A DNA stretch of 46,867 nt. Source: Gemmatimonadota bacterium. GTDB lineage: Bacteria > Gemmatimonadota > Gemmatimonadetes > Longimicrobiales > Gaopeijiaceae. The DNA is taken from positions 1 to 46,867 of the forward strand of contig VGVR01000026.1 in the NCBI GenBank assembly GCA_016873995.1. The letters are read 5' to 3'. The notes under the pieces were generated by a model. The model did no database searches, had not been told where the DNA came from, and worked only from the letters and a program-made list of their open reading frames with translations. Made by a program: the position numbers and the translations under genes. Below, piece by piece: positions 32,456 to 41,027 of this stretch; within the stretch, counting starts at the first letter, position 1; every line of letters starts with the position of its first letter.

Positions 32456-33396
32456 GAGCCCTGCCTCCTCGTGAACTTCTTCAGGTTGCGGTAGATGACC
32501 TCGGCCACGTAGACGTCGCCTCGGCTGTCCACCGTCACGCCCTCGCCGAGCCCTTCGGGAATGAAGCCGATCTCCTGCAGGTCGCTCGCGCGCAGGATCA
32601 CGATCCCTTCGCGGAGCTGGTAGTCGGCCACGTAGATGATGTCTTCTTCGGTGATGTAGAGCCCGCTCGCCATGATCGCCGGGATGACGCCGAGGAAGCG
32701 CGCGGCCTGATCGTAGATCTGGATCCGTTGGTTCATGCGGTCGCCGATGAAGAGCCGGCCGCGCGAATCGAACGCGAGCGAGTGCGGTTCGTTGAACTCG
32801 CCGAGGAGCGAGCCCTCCGTGCCCCAGTCCATGATGAACTCGCCGGTCGGCGAGAATTTGACGATGCGGTCGTTCCCGTGCCCGTCCGCGACGAAGATGT
32901 CCCCGTTGGGTGCCACCGCCACGTCGGCGGGACCGTTGAACATGTTTTCCGTGCGGCCTGCCTGTCCGGGCGTCCCGAGGGTCATGAGCACCCGGCCGTC
33001 CGGCGAGTACTTGGTCACCGTGTGGCCCTTCCCCTCGCCGCCGCGAGCATCGGTGGTCCAGACGTTTCCGTCCTCGTCGAGGAGAAAGCCGTGCGGCCAC
33101 ACGAAGGTGCCCTGGCCCCAGCTGCGCAGCAGGCGGCCGAAGGGGTCGTATTGAAGCACCGCCGGCACGTTCGCGCGCGGACCGACACAGTCCTGGCCGA
33201 AGCAGCGGTGGAAGACCCAGAGGTTGTCGTCCGGGTCGACCTCCACGCCGATCGTTTGGCCCCAGCCGGTGACGCCCTGGGGGAGCTGCGCCCACCCGTC
33301 GATGAGGCGGAAGGGAGGGACCTGGGCCGAGGCACGCGATGGCGCACCGAGAAGCGCGGCCGCGGCCAGGACTGCCAGGTGACGTAGGTGCGACAT
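32452..33396 (-). CDS. Exported PAL-like NHL-propeller protein, partial active site
   Basis: 314 aa from the ATG at complement 33394-33396; signal peptide ends near RASAQ. The blades follow the PAL order: LWVFHRCFGQD (Arg equivalent to rat R533), TFVWPHGFLLDEDG (first zinc His), ADGHGNDRIVKFSPTG (His where PAL has the catalytic Tyr), EFNEPHSLAFDSRG (second zinc His), IGDRMNQRIQIYD (Arg equivalent to R706), and GEGVTVDSRGDVYVAE (Gly where PAL has the third zinc His). Two His and both Arg are kept, Tyr and one His are changed, so it may bind metal but act differently. Co-translated with the Tat VOC protein. Confidence 0.82.
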   Translation of the reverse strand: MSHLRHLAVLAAAALLGAPSRASAQVPPFRLIDGWAQLPQGVTGWGQTIGVEVDPDDNLWVFHRCFGQDCVGPRANVPAVLQYDPFGRLLRSWGQGTFVWPHGFLLDEDGNVWTTDARGGEGKGHTVTKYSPDGRVLMTLGTPGQAGRTENMFNGPADVAVAPNGDIFVADGHGNDRIVKFSPTGEFIMDWGTEGSLLGEFNEPHSLAFDSRGRLFIGDRMNQRIQIYDQAARFLGVIPAIMASGLYITEEDIIYVADYQLREGIVILRASDLQEIGFIPEGLGEGVTVDSRGDVYVAEVIYRNLKKFTRRQGS

Positions 33397-33571
33397 CGAA
33401 CCCCCTCGGCGTAGAATGGCGGGAATGGAAAGGCCGATCGCGGGGTAAAGGTGGCGCGGGGAGCCAGCCGCCCGCAAACCGTGCGGTCCGCGCCGCTCCA
33501 ACCGGGTCGGGCCCCCGCGTGTCGTACTCTCTGACCACGTGCTCGAATCGCTGAGGAAGAGACACCCCTTC

Positions 33572-34966
33572 ATGAACAAGCGCATGGAACTTCGCGCGTT
33601 CGGCGCGCTGCTCGCGCTCGCGAGCCCGCTCGCCGCCCAGACCACCAACGATCCGTTTCCCGAGCCCATCGGGGATGGATGGGCGCCGCTCGTCGTCGAC
33701 TACACCGAGTTCGCGCGCATTCCCGGTGCAGGGGGTGCCGCACCGCGCATGACGAACATCACGGACGAGCCCGGCACGCGGCGCCTATTCGTGAACGACA
33801 TGGTCGGGCAGGTCACGAGCATCAGCTACGACGGGCGCACGGTCACGCAGTACGTCGATACCAACGACGCGCGTTGGGGACAGCGGGTACAGAGCGGGGG
33901 ACAGGAGCGCGGCCTGCAGAGCTTCGCGTTCCACCCGCAGTTCGCGCAGCAGGGCGCGCCCGGGTACGGGAAGTTCTACACCTGGGTCGACGTGGTCGAC
34001 ACCGCTCCGCCGGCGGACTTCACGCCGCTCGGGGGCGGGGACACGCATGACACCGTGCTGCTCGAGTGGACGGCGCGTAACCCCGCCGCAGCCACGTACG
34101 ACGGCGGGCCGCCGCGCGAGCTCTTCCGCCTACAGCAGCCGTATCCGAATCACAACGCCGGCCAGCTCGCGTTCAATCCGACTGCGGCGCCCGGAAGCCC
34201 GGACTTCGGCAAGCTCTACGTCGGCTCTGCGGACGGCGGCAGCGGCGGCGACCCCCACAACATGTCCCAGAACCTCGGGTCGATCTTCGGAAAGATCCTC
34301 CGCATCGACCCGCTGGGTACGAACAGCCGCAATGGCAAGTACGGCATCCCCGCCGACAACCCGTTCCTGAGCCGTGGCGGCGCGCTTCCCGAGATCTACG
34401 CCTACGGAGCGCGTAACCCGCAGAAGTTTGCGTGGGATCCGAACAACGGGAACTTCTTCATGACGGACATCGGCCAGAACACCGTCGAGGAGCTCACGCT
34501 CGTGCCGCGCGGCGCCAACCTGGGGTGGAACGTGTGGGAGGGGAGCTACCGATACGTCGGCCGCGACGGCGTCGACGCGCGCAACGCGCGCGGCGATGCG
34601 TCCGTGACCTACCCGGTCGCCGAGTACGCGCAGCCCGATCCGCTCCTGCTAGGGCAGTCGGCCGCGGTGGGCCTCGCGGTGTACCGCGCCAACCGAGTGC
34701 AGGCCATCGCCAACATGGTGATCTGGGGGGACAACCCGAGCGGCGAGGTGTTCGCGGTTCCGGCGGACAACCTGCCGCAGGGCGGTCAGGCTCCGATTCG
34801 TCGCGTGCTCTTCAACGACGGCGGGCAGGCGCGCACGCTGCTGCAGCTCATCCAGAAAGCGACGCCGGGCGCCACGCAGCCCGACCTGCGCCTGGGCGCT
34901 GGGCCGGAAGGCGCCATCTTCATGCTCAACAAGGCAGACGGGATCGTGCGGCGGATCGGGCGGTAG
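33572..34966 (+). CDS. Exported PQQ-dependent sugar (sorbosone/glucose) dehydrogenase-like protein
   Basis: 464 aa from the ATG at 33572, preceded by GAGGAAGA; an in-frame upstream start is possible. The signal peptide ends near PLAAQ. Features of the soluble PQQ sugar dehydrogenase family: GGQERGLQSFAFHPQFA, YGKFYTWVD, PYPNHNAGQLAFNP (catalytic-His region), LYVGSADGGSGGDPHNMSQN, SIFGKILRIDPLG, EIYAYGARNPQKFAWD and DIGQNTVEELTLVPRGANLGWNVWEG. It would oxidise an aldose or related aldehyde in the periplasm and pass electrons to a quinone or cytochrome. Divergent from the PAL-like gene. Confidence 0.85.
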   Translation: MNKRMELRAFGALLALASPLAAQTTNDPFPEPIGDGWAPLVVDYTEFARIPGAGGAAPRMTNITDEPGTRRLFVNDMVGQVTSISYDGRTVTQYVDTNDARWGQRVQSGGQERGLQSFAFHPQFAQQGAPGYGKFYTWVDVVDTAPPADFTPLGGGDTHDTVLLEWTARNPAAATYDGGPPRELFRLQQPYPNHNAGQLAFNPTAAPGSPDFGKLYVGSADGGSGGDPHNMSQNLGSIFGKILRIDPLGTNSRNGKYGIPADNPFLSRGGALPEIYAYGARNPQKFAWDPNNGNFFMTDIGQNTVEELTLVPRGANLGWNVWEGSYRYVGRDGVDARNARGDASVTYPVAEYAQPDPLLLGQSAAVGLAVYRANRVQAIANMVIWGDNPSGEVFAVPADNLPQGGQAPIRRVLFNDGGQARTLLQLIQKATPGATQPDLRLGAGPEGAIFMLNKADGIVRRIGR

Positions 34967-34981
34967 GGCGAGGGGCTGACG

Positions 34982-36010
34982 ATGACGCGCGGCGTCCGGG
35001 GACCCGCCACGGTGGTCGCGCCACTCGAGGCGCTGCTGTTCGCGTCGCGCCTCGTCGCCATGCGCGCCGCGATCCCCCTCGCGGTGATGCTCGTCAGCGC
35101 CTCGAGCGCGGGCGTCGTCGTCGCCCAGCAACCCACCAACCTCCGCACTGTCGAGTTCCAGAGTCCGGCGGTGGACCGGACCATGAAGTACAACATCCTG
35201 CTGCCGCCGGACTACGAAGCGAGCGACGAGCGCTACCCGGTACTCTATCTGCTGCACGGCGTCGGCCAGAACTTCACCACGTGGAGCCGGCTCGGCGCGC
35301 CGTTCTACGCCGAGCAGATCGGCGACCTCATCGTCGTCATGCCCGACGGCGGCAACTCGTGGTACGTGAACTGGGCGGAGAGCGCGGGCGGGCAGAAGAA
35401 CGCCTGGGAGGACCACATCGTGCAGGACGTGGTCGGCCATGTGGATGCCAACTACCGCACGATTGCCCGTCGTGAAGGTCGCGCGATCGCCGGCCTCTCC
35501 ATGGGCGGCTTCGGTGCGCTCGCGCTCGGGCTGAAGAACTCGCAGATGTTCATCTCGCTGGGGAGCACGAGCGGCGCGCTCGAGCACGCGAGGACAGCCG
35601 CGGCGCGTCTGCGCGCCGGCATGCCCCCCGCGGCTGCGGATCCGTCGCAGCGGTCGGGTCAGGTCAACCCGCAGATCGGCATCCCCGGGTTCAGCAGCCA
35701 GGCGGAGCGCACGCCTCTCGGCATCGAGTTCCTCACCGAGGAGCAGGCCAGCGCGTACGACCCGTTCCAGCTGGTCAACACGATCCCGCGGCACCGCTTT
35801 CCGCACATCTATCTGGACTCGGGCACCGAGGACGGGCTCATCGAGCCCGCGCGCGAGCTGGCGATGGTCCTCATGCAGAAGGACTTCCCGTTCGACCTCA
35901 TGCAGATGTCCGGCGACCACAACACCGCGTATTGGGCGCAGTCGATCGGGCACCTGCTGACGATTCAGTATGAGGTGATGCGGAGGGCGCTGGGGGAGAG
36001 GCCGAGGTAG
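34982..36010 (+). CDS. Exported esterase (esterase D / enterochelin-esterase-like)
   Basis: 342 aa from the ATG at 34982; an ATG at 35060 (MRAAIPLAVMLVSASSAG) gives a more typical signal peptide and may be the true start. alpha/beta hydrolase of the putative esterase family: MKYNILLPPDYEASDERYPVLYLLHG, IVVMPDGGNSWYVNW, nucleophile AIAGLSMGGFGALAL, acid in YLDSGTEDGL and His in GDHNTAYW. Relatives include S-formylglutathione hydrolase, antigen 85 and Fes. 15 bp after the quinoprotein gene, probably the same operon. The following 267 bp to 36277 show no gene or clear signal. Confidence 0.82.
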   Translation: MTRGVRGPATVVAPLEALLFASRLVAMRAAIPLAVMLVSASSAGVVVAQQPTNLRTVEFQSPAVDRTMKYNILLPPDYEASDERYPVLYLLHGVGQNFTTWSRLGAPFYAEQIGDLIVVMPDGGNSWYVNWAESAGGQKNAWEDHIVQDVVGHVDANYRTIARREGRAIAGLSMGGFGALALGLKNSQMFISLGSTSGALEHARTAAARLRAGMPPAAADPSQRSGQVNPQIGIPGFSSQAERTPLGIEFLTEEQASAYDPFQLVNTIPRHRFPHIYLDSGTEDGLIEPARELAMVLMQKDFPFDLMQMSGDHNTAYWAQSIGHLLTIQYEVMRRALGERPR

Positions 36011-36277
36011 GAGACCCCTTCGTCCGCGAGTCTGCGGGGCGTGGACATGGGTACCGCGCGACCGCCGGATCTTCGCCCAGGTTCGTGGGACGCGCCTCTC
36101 CCGTCGGGTTGGAAGGGGCGCCTGATTTTCCGCGGTAAGTGAGCGCCAAGGGGGCGCGCCGACCAACCTGTCGTGCTTCTAGGGCCCCTGACATGGCTGG
36201 ATGGGCGGGCGGAGGCGGTCGAAACGTCGTGCGGCGTCCCGATCGAGAGCCGGGTCTCTCCCCGCGGACGGTGGCGT

Positions 36278-36508
36278 CTACAGCGCGAAGTGCCTGATCC
36301 CCTCGTACTCGATGGCGGTCTGGAGCAGCCCGAACACGTCGCGCAGGCGCATGTCGTTCTGGTCGGCGAACGCGGTCATCACGCGCGGCACGTCCGACTC
36401 GCTCGTGTCGCCCATGACGATCACCACGGGGGCTCCGTAGCGATTGCTGATCTCCTTGGCCGCCGCTTCGAGCTCACGCTCGATGGCGTGCGTCATGTGC
36501 TGATGCAT
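36278..36508 (-). CDS. Small hypothetical protein
   Basis: 76 aa from the ATG at complement 36506-36508; a second ATG four codons in is possible. No signal peptide. It has a helical start (HAIERELEAAAKEISNRY), a beta strand APVVIVMGD and a helical end DVFGLLQTAIEYEGI. Not recognised. 25 bp downstream of the PQQ dehydrogenase stop on the same strand, so possibly its co-transcribed cytosolic partner. Confidence 0.6.
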   Translation of the reverse strand: MHQHMTHAIERELEAAAKEISNRYGAPVVIVMGDTSESDVPRVMTAFADQNDMRLRDVFGLLQTAIEYEGIRHFAL

Positions 36509-36533
36509 GGCTCGATCTCTTGGGCTCGGGGCT

Positions 36534-38222
36534 CTACGGCAGCTTGAATGTCCACACGCGCGGCGGGAGCGCACCGGCCCCCGCACCCCCCATCACGGTC
36601 ACGTACTGCACGCCGTCGAGCTCGTAGGTGACGGGCGTCGCGAGGCCGTTGCCGACCTGGTGCGACCAGAGCTCGCGGCCGTCGGTGGCGTTCAGCGCGA
36701 CGAGACGGTCGCCCGAGCCCCAGAAGACGAGGTTGCCGCCGGTCGAGAGCGACCCGCCACTCCCGGCGTTGGCCGGCACCACCCACGCCTGCCGATTCGT
36801 TGCGGGGTTCCACGCCTTGAGCGCATTGCGGGGTCCCCGGATCTCCGGGCGCTCGACGCCGGCCGCTCCACGACCGGTGCCGGTGTTCCACTGGCCCTGG
36901 CGGTACTCCACCGGCGCCTGCACGTAGTAGAAGTTGGAGTTCTGCATGGGCAGGTACACGAGCCCGGTGCTCGGATTCCACGACATCGGCCACCAGTTGT
37001 GCGCGCCGATCGGCCCGGGGGCGAGGTACGCGCCTCGTCCGTTCATGCCGTAGCGCGCTTCGGGCGTCTCGATAGGCCGACCCGTCTCCCGGTCCACGCC
37101 CGACGCCCAGGTGAGGTCGTCCGCGAAGCCTTCGGCCGAGATGAACTGGCCGGTGATCCGGTCGATGACATAGAAGAACCCGTTCTTCGGTGCCTGCGTG
37201 ATGACCGCGCGCTGCCGTCCATCGATGACGAGATCGAGCAGCATCAGCGGCTGAACCGCTGTGTAGTCCCAGTCGTCACCCGGCGTCGTCTGGTAGTGCC
37301 ACACGTACTCACCGGTCTCCCCACGCAGAGCGACGATGGACGAGAGATAGAGGTTGTCGCCGCCCCCCGGGCTGCGCGCATCGCGGTTCCAAGGCGCGCC
37401 GTTGCCGGTGCCGATGTAGATGAGGTCGAGCGCCGGGTCGTACGCCATGCCGTCCCACACGGTGCCGCCGCCGCCGACGATCCACCACTGGCCGGTCCAC
37501 GTCTCGGCCGCGCGGCGCATGGCGTCGTTCTCGAAGCCGTTGGCGGGATTGCCGGGCACGGTGTACCAACGCCACGCCATGTCGCCGGTCTCCGCATTGT
37601 ATGCGCTGACGTACCCGCGCACGCCGTACTCGGCGCCGCTGTTGCCGATGATGACGTTCCCCTTCACCACGCGCGGAGCCATGGTGATGGAGTAGTCCGT
37701 GCCGGTCGGCGTCGTCTGCACGTTCCAGGCGACCGTGCCCGTCGCCCGGTCGAGCGCGACGAGCCGCCCGTCGAGCAGCCCGACGAACACCTTGTCGCCG
37801 TAGACGGCCACGCCGCGGTTCACGTCACCGCAGCAGATGCTGGGCCCGCCCTCGCTCTCGTCGGGGATGGCCGGGTCCCACGACCAGATGCGTTGGCCGG
37901 TACGCGCGTCGAGCGCGAACACGAAGCTCTTGGGTCCGGTGGCGTAGATCACGCCGTCGGCGACGATCGGGGTCGCCTCGAGGCGGGCTCCGGTCTTGGG
38001 AATGTCCCACGTCCACGCCACGGCGAGCCGCGACACGTTCCCCGCGGTCACCTGGGCGAGTGGGCTGTAGTGCGTCTCAGCATAGTCGCGGCCGTAGCTG
38101 AGCCATTCCGACGGGTCGGCGGCGACGATGCGGGCGTCGTCGACGTCCTGCGCGGCCGCCCGAGCGGAGGGGCCGACAGCGATGAGGGTGGCGAGAGCCG
38201 CGAGAAGTGCGCGCGCAGACAT
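36534..38222 (-). CDS. Exported PQQ-dependent alcohol dehydrogenase, predicted calcium type
   Basis: 562 aa; the signal peptide ends near ARAAAQ. Eight-bladed quinoprotein of the methanol/ethanol dehydrogenase family: WLSYGRDYAETHYSPLAQV, vicinal cysteines in SICCGDVNRG (redox disulfide next to PQQ), GGGGTVWDGMAYDPALDLIYIGTGN, active-site TPGDDWDYTAVQP with catalytic D319 and Thr321 two residues later, and C-terminal GGSLSTGGNLVFWGSGD. The absence of Asp at 321 fits a calcium enzyme, unlike the paralog at 9225-10964. No fused cytochrome domain. Electrons probably go to a soluble or lipid-anchored cytochrome c. Confidence 0.9.
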   Translation of the reverse strand: MSARALLAALATLIAVGPSARAAAQDVDDARIVAADPSEWLSYGRDYAETHYSPLAQVTAGNVSRLAVAWTWDIPKTGARLEATPIVADGVIYATGPKSFVFALDARTGQRIWSWDPAIPDESEGGPSICCGDVNRGVAVYGDKVFVGLLDGRLVALDRATGTVAWNVQTTPTGTDYSITMAPRVVKGNVIIGNSGAEYGVRGYVSAYNAETGDMAWRWYTVPGNPANGFENDAMRRAAETWTGQWWIVGGGGTVWDGMAYDPALDLIYIGTGNGAPWNRDARSPGGGDNLYLSSIVALRGETGEYVWHYQTTPGDDWDYTAVQPLMLLDLVIDGRQRAVITQAPKNGFFYVIDRITGQFISAEGFADDLTWASGVDRETGRPIETPEARYGMNGRGAYLAPGPIGAHNWWPMSWNPSTGLVYLPMQNSNFYYVQAPVEYRQGQWNTGTGRGAAGVERPEIRGPRNALKAWNPATNRQAWVVPANAGSGGSLSTGGNLVFWGSGDRLVALNATDGRELWSHQVGNGLATPVTYELDGVQYVTVMGGAGAGALPPRVWTFKLP

Positions 38223-38436
38223 CCTACCTCCAGGTGCGTGGGTGACGCTTGATTATCCTCAGGTCGCTGGGCCGACGCCACCCCTCGAGCAATGTGTCGG
38301 GACACACTCGAATGTGCACGAGGGCGTGGCCAGCCCACGCGGGCGTGCCTAACTTAGGCCGCCCCCAGGTCGAGCCCGTCGGCACCCCATTGCCCGCCGG
38401 CGATCCATCCGGCAGGTGGCGACCACACACGGCGAG

Positions 38437-39519
38437 ATGACCGAGACCAAGTACAGAATCCTCGTCGCCGACGACGACGAGATGATCCGTGAGCTCCACG
38501 CCGAGTTCGTGCGTGGGTTCGGATACGACGTCGAGCTGGCGGCCGACGGCATCGAGGCGATCGCCAAAGTCGGGCTCGGCGTCGACCTGGTGCTCACCGA
38601 CGGCCACATGCCCAACATGGACGGCTTCGACGTGGCGCGCCGGATCCGCCAGACCAAGCGCTCGGACGAGCTGCCCATCGTCATGGTCACGAGCCTGGAG
38701 GCGCGCCAAGACCGGCTGCGCGCGTACGAGGTCGGCATCAATGACTTCATCAACAAGCCCGTCGACCACACCGAGCTCCGACTGCGGCTCAAGTGGCTGC
38801 TCGAGCTCAAGTCCGCACAGGACCAGCTGCGTCATCACAAGCGCACGCTCGAGGATACGGTGCAGCGCCGCACCACCGACCTGCGCCACGCGCTCGAGGA
38901 GGTGACGCGCGCTCAGCGGATGGTCCAGGAGGGGCACCTCGACACGATTCGACGGCTCACGGTCGCGGCGGAGTACAAGGACCACGACACCGCCGGACAC
39001 ATCGAGCGCATCGGCCGTTACTCCGAGGTGGTGGGGCAAGCCATGCACCTCGCACCAGGAATCGTGGACCTCCTCCTGCACGCGGCGCCCATGCACGACG
39101 TGGGCAAGCTCGGAATCCCTGACAACATTCTGCTCAAGGCTGGTCCGCTCACCGACGAAGAGCGCCGGGTCATGAACACGCACACCACCATCGGGGCTCA
39201 GATCCTGGCAGGCTCGACCTCGCCGGTGATCCAGATGGGGGAGCGCGTGGAGCTCGCACACCACGAAAAATTGGACGGATCAGGTTACCCGAACCGCCTC
39301 GCCCGCGAGGAGATCCCGATCGAAGCGCGGATTTGCAGCGTCGTCGATTTCTATGATGCGCTGACCATGGACCGCCCCTACCGCAAGGCGGTGCCTGCCG
39401 ACGAAGTGGTGAAGATGATCCTCACGCAGGTCGACTCCCACTTCGATCCCGCGGTCGTCGAGATCTTCGTGGACGTGCGGCCGGAAATCGAAGAGATCCA
39501 CGCCGAGTACTCTCGATGA
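38437..39519 (+). CDS. Response regulator with HD-GYP phosphodiesterase output
   Basis: 360 aa from the ATG at 38437; a GTG at 38416 would add seven residues. REC domain (about 5-120): ILVADDDE, phospho-acceptor VLTDGHMPNMDG, VMVTSLEAR, INKPVD. A coiled-coil linker (LLELKSAQDQLRHHKRTLE) leads to HD-GYP (about 185-355): HDTAGHIERIGRY, MHDVGKLGIPDNIL, AHHEKLDGSGYPN, VVDFYDALTMDRPYR. All HD metal residues and the GYP motif are present, so it should hydrolyse cyclic-di-GMP when phosphorylated. Its stop overlaps the ATG of fdhD (ATGA, 39516-39519). Confidence 0.9.
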   Translation: MTETKYRILVADDDEMIRELHAEFVRGFGYDVELAADGIEAIAKVGLGVDLVLTDGHMPNMDGFDVARRIRQTKRSDELPIVMVTSLEARQDRLRAYEVGINDFINKPVDHTELRLRLKWLLELKSAQDQLRHHKRTLEDTVQRRTTDLRHALEEVTRAQRMVQEGHLDTIRRLTVAAEYKDHDTAGHIERIGRYSEVVGQAMHLAPGIVDLLLHAAPMHDVGKLGIPDNILLKAGPLTDEERRVMNTHTTIGAQILAGSTSPVIQMGERVELAHHEKLDGSGYPNRLAREEIPIEARICSVVDFYDALTMDRPYRKAVPADEVVKMILTQVDSHFDPAVVEIFVDVRPEIEEIHAEYSR

Positions 39520-40364
39520 TCGGTCAGCGCGGCGGCGCGCGCACCGTGACGGTGATGCGGCGGCGCGGCGCAGACGTCACACGGACGCGCGACGCGCTCG
39601 CCGTCGAGGAACCCCTCGAGATCCGCGTGGCGTGGCGGGCATCCGATGGAAGCAGTCGCGTGGAGGCCCTCGCCGTGACGATGCGCACGCCCGGAGACGA
39701 CTTCGAGCTCGTCGCCGGGTTCCTGCACTCCGAGGGCGTGGTGGGCGAGGTGGCGGACCTGGCCGAGATGACCTACTGCCGCGGCGGTGGTGACGCCCAG
39801 CAGTACAACGTCGTGGAGGCACGCCTCTCCGCCGGCGTGGAGTTCGACGTCGAGCGACTGCGCCGGAATTTCTACACGTCGTCGAGCTGCGGCGTATGTG
39901 GCAAGGCGTCGTTGGATGCTGTCGAGGCACGCGGGTGCCGCACGTTGTCCGCAGGACCGAGTATCGATGCCTCGCTACTGCCGGGGCTCCCCGACCGACT
40001 CCGAGAAGCACAGGCCGTCTTCGAGCGGACTGGTGGCCTGCACGCTGCCGGGCTCTTCGACCTGAGCGGCGAGCCCCTGCACGTGCGCGAGGACGTCGGT
40101 CGGCACAACGCGGTGGACAAGACGCTCGGGCGGGCCTTCCTGGATCGCGCGCTTCCCGCGGCGCAGAGCGTTTTGGTGGTGAGCGGGCGCGCCTCGTTCG
40201 AGCTGGTGCAGAAGGCGGTGGTCGCGGGCGTCCCCGCGCTGGTTGCGGTCGGAGCGCCGTCTACCTTGGCTGTCGACCTCGCCTCGCGGTTCAATCAGAC
40301 CCTGGTGGGCTTCGCGCGCGACGGCGGCTACAACGTCTACTGCGGCGCGGAGCGCGTGGAGTAG
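39516..40364 (+). CDS. fdhD: Formate dehydrogenase accessory sulfurtransferase
   Basis: 282 aa. FdhD moves sulfur from IscS to the bis-MGD molybdenum cofactor before it enters formate dehydrogenase. Motifs: EEPLEIRV, TPGDDFELVAGFLHSEGVV, the essential cysteines in SSCGVCGKASLD, GGLHAAGLFD, REDVGRHNAVDKTLG and SGRASFELVQKA. ATGA overlap with the HD-GYP regulator upstream and 6 bp from mobA. No molybdoenzyme is in the window, so its client lies elsewhere. Confidence 0.93.
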   Translation: MIGQRGGARTVTVMRRRGADVTRTRDALAVEEPLEIRVAWRASDGSSRVEALAVTMRTPGDDFELVAGFLHSEGVVGEVADLAEMTYCRGGGDAQQYNVVEARLSAGVEFDVERLRRNFYTSSSCGVCGKASLDAVEARGCRTLSAGPSIDASLLPGLPDRLREAQAVFERTGGLHAAGLFDLSGEPLHVREDVGRHNAVDKTLGRAFLDRALPAAQSVLVVSGRASFELVQKAVVAGVPALVAVGAPSTLAVDLASRFNQTLVGFARDGGYNVYCGAERVE

Positions 40365-40370
40365 GGCGTC

Positions 40371-40952
40371 GTGGCCATGCTGGGCGCGGTGCTCGCGGGC
40401 GGTGAGAGCCGGCGTTTCGGGTCCGACAAGGCCGCGGCGCTCGTGGGTGGAAGGACCCTCGTGGAGCGAGCCGCGACGACGCTCGCCGAGGTCTTCCCGG
40501 ATGTGGTCGTCGTTTCGTCTGGGGCGCCCATCACGACTGCCTGGCCCTACGTCGCCGATCTGCGCCCCGGGGAAGGCCCCCTCGCTGGGATCGAGGCCGC
40601 CCTCCACCACGCCGCCGGGCGCGGCCTGGAGGGCGCGTTCGTGCTCGCGTGCGACCTCCCGCTCGTGGATGCGGACGTCGTGCGGGCGGTCGTGGCCGCC
40701 CTCGGTGACGGTCCCGCTGCGGCGCCCGGGCGCGCCGAGCCTCCGGGATGGGAGCCGCTCTGTGCCGCCTACCGCCTGCCGTGCCTTCGGGTTGCGGCCG
40801 CTGCCTTGGACCGAGGAGTGCGGTCCGCCCACAGGTTGCTGGAGGAGGTCCAGGCAGCCCGCGTGGCGGTTCCATCGGCCGCATTCCTCAACGTGAACAC
40901 TCCCCCGGACCATGCGCGGGCCCTCGCGGTATTAGAGGGCGAAGCCGGGTAG
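40371..40952 (+). CDS. mobA: Molybdenum cofactor guanylyltransferase
   Basis: 193 aa from the GTG at 40371; an ATG two codons on is equally possible. MobA adds GMP to Mo-molybdopterin to make MGD. GTP-binding loop LGAVLAGGESRRFGSDKA, then VADLRPGEGPLAGIEAAL, VLACDLPLVDADVV, PLCAAY and C-terminal FLNVNTPPDHARAL are the family signature. Six bp after fdhD; the pair supplies and sulfurates the cofactor for a formate dehydrogenase-like enzyme. Confidence 0.92.
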   Translation: MAMLGAVLAGGESRRFGSDKAAALVGGRTLVERAATTLAEVFPDVVVVSSGAPITTAWPYVADLRPGEGPLAGIEAALHHAAGRGLEGAFVLACDLPLVDADVVRAVVAALGDGPAAAPGRAEPPGWEPLCAAYRLPCLRVAAAALDRGVRSAHRLLEEVQAARVAVPSAAFLNVNTPPDHARALAVLEGEAG

Positions 40953-41027
40953 GTACGCGGACGGGTTGCCCAACCGCGGAGGTCCGGCACATGTTTCCCT
41001 TCTCATTTCACCTCCTACAACCGACCG

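Noticed and set aside
1..36010. Secondary-metabolite gene cluster
   Set aside because: There are many hydrolases and oxidoreductases but no synthase (PKS, NRPS, terpene or RiPP) core and no clear precursor peptide.
36011..36277. Possible gene in the gap after the esterase
   Set aside because: Frames here are short, lack motifs and a ribosome-binding site; no tRNA-like fold was seen.
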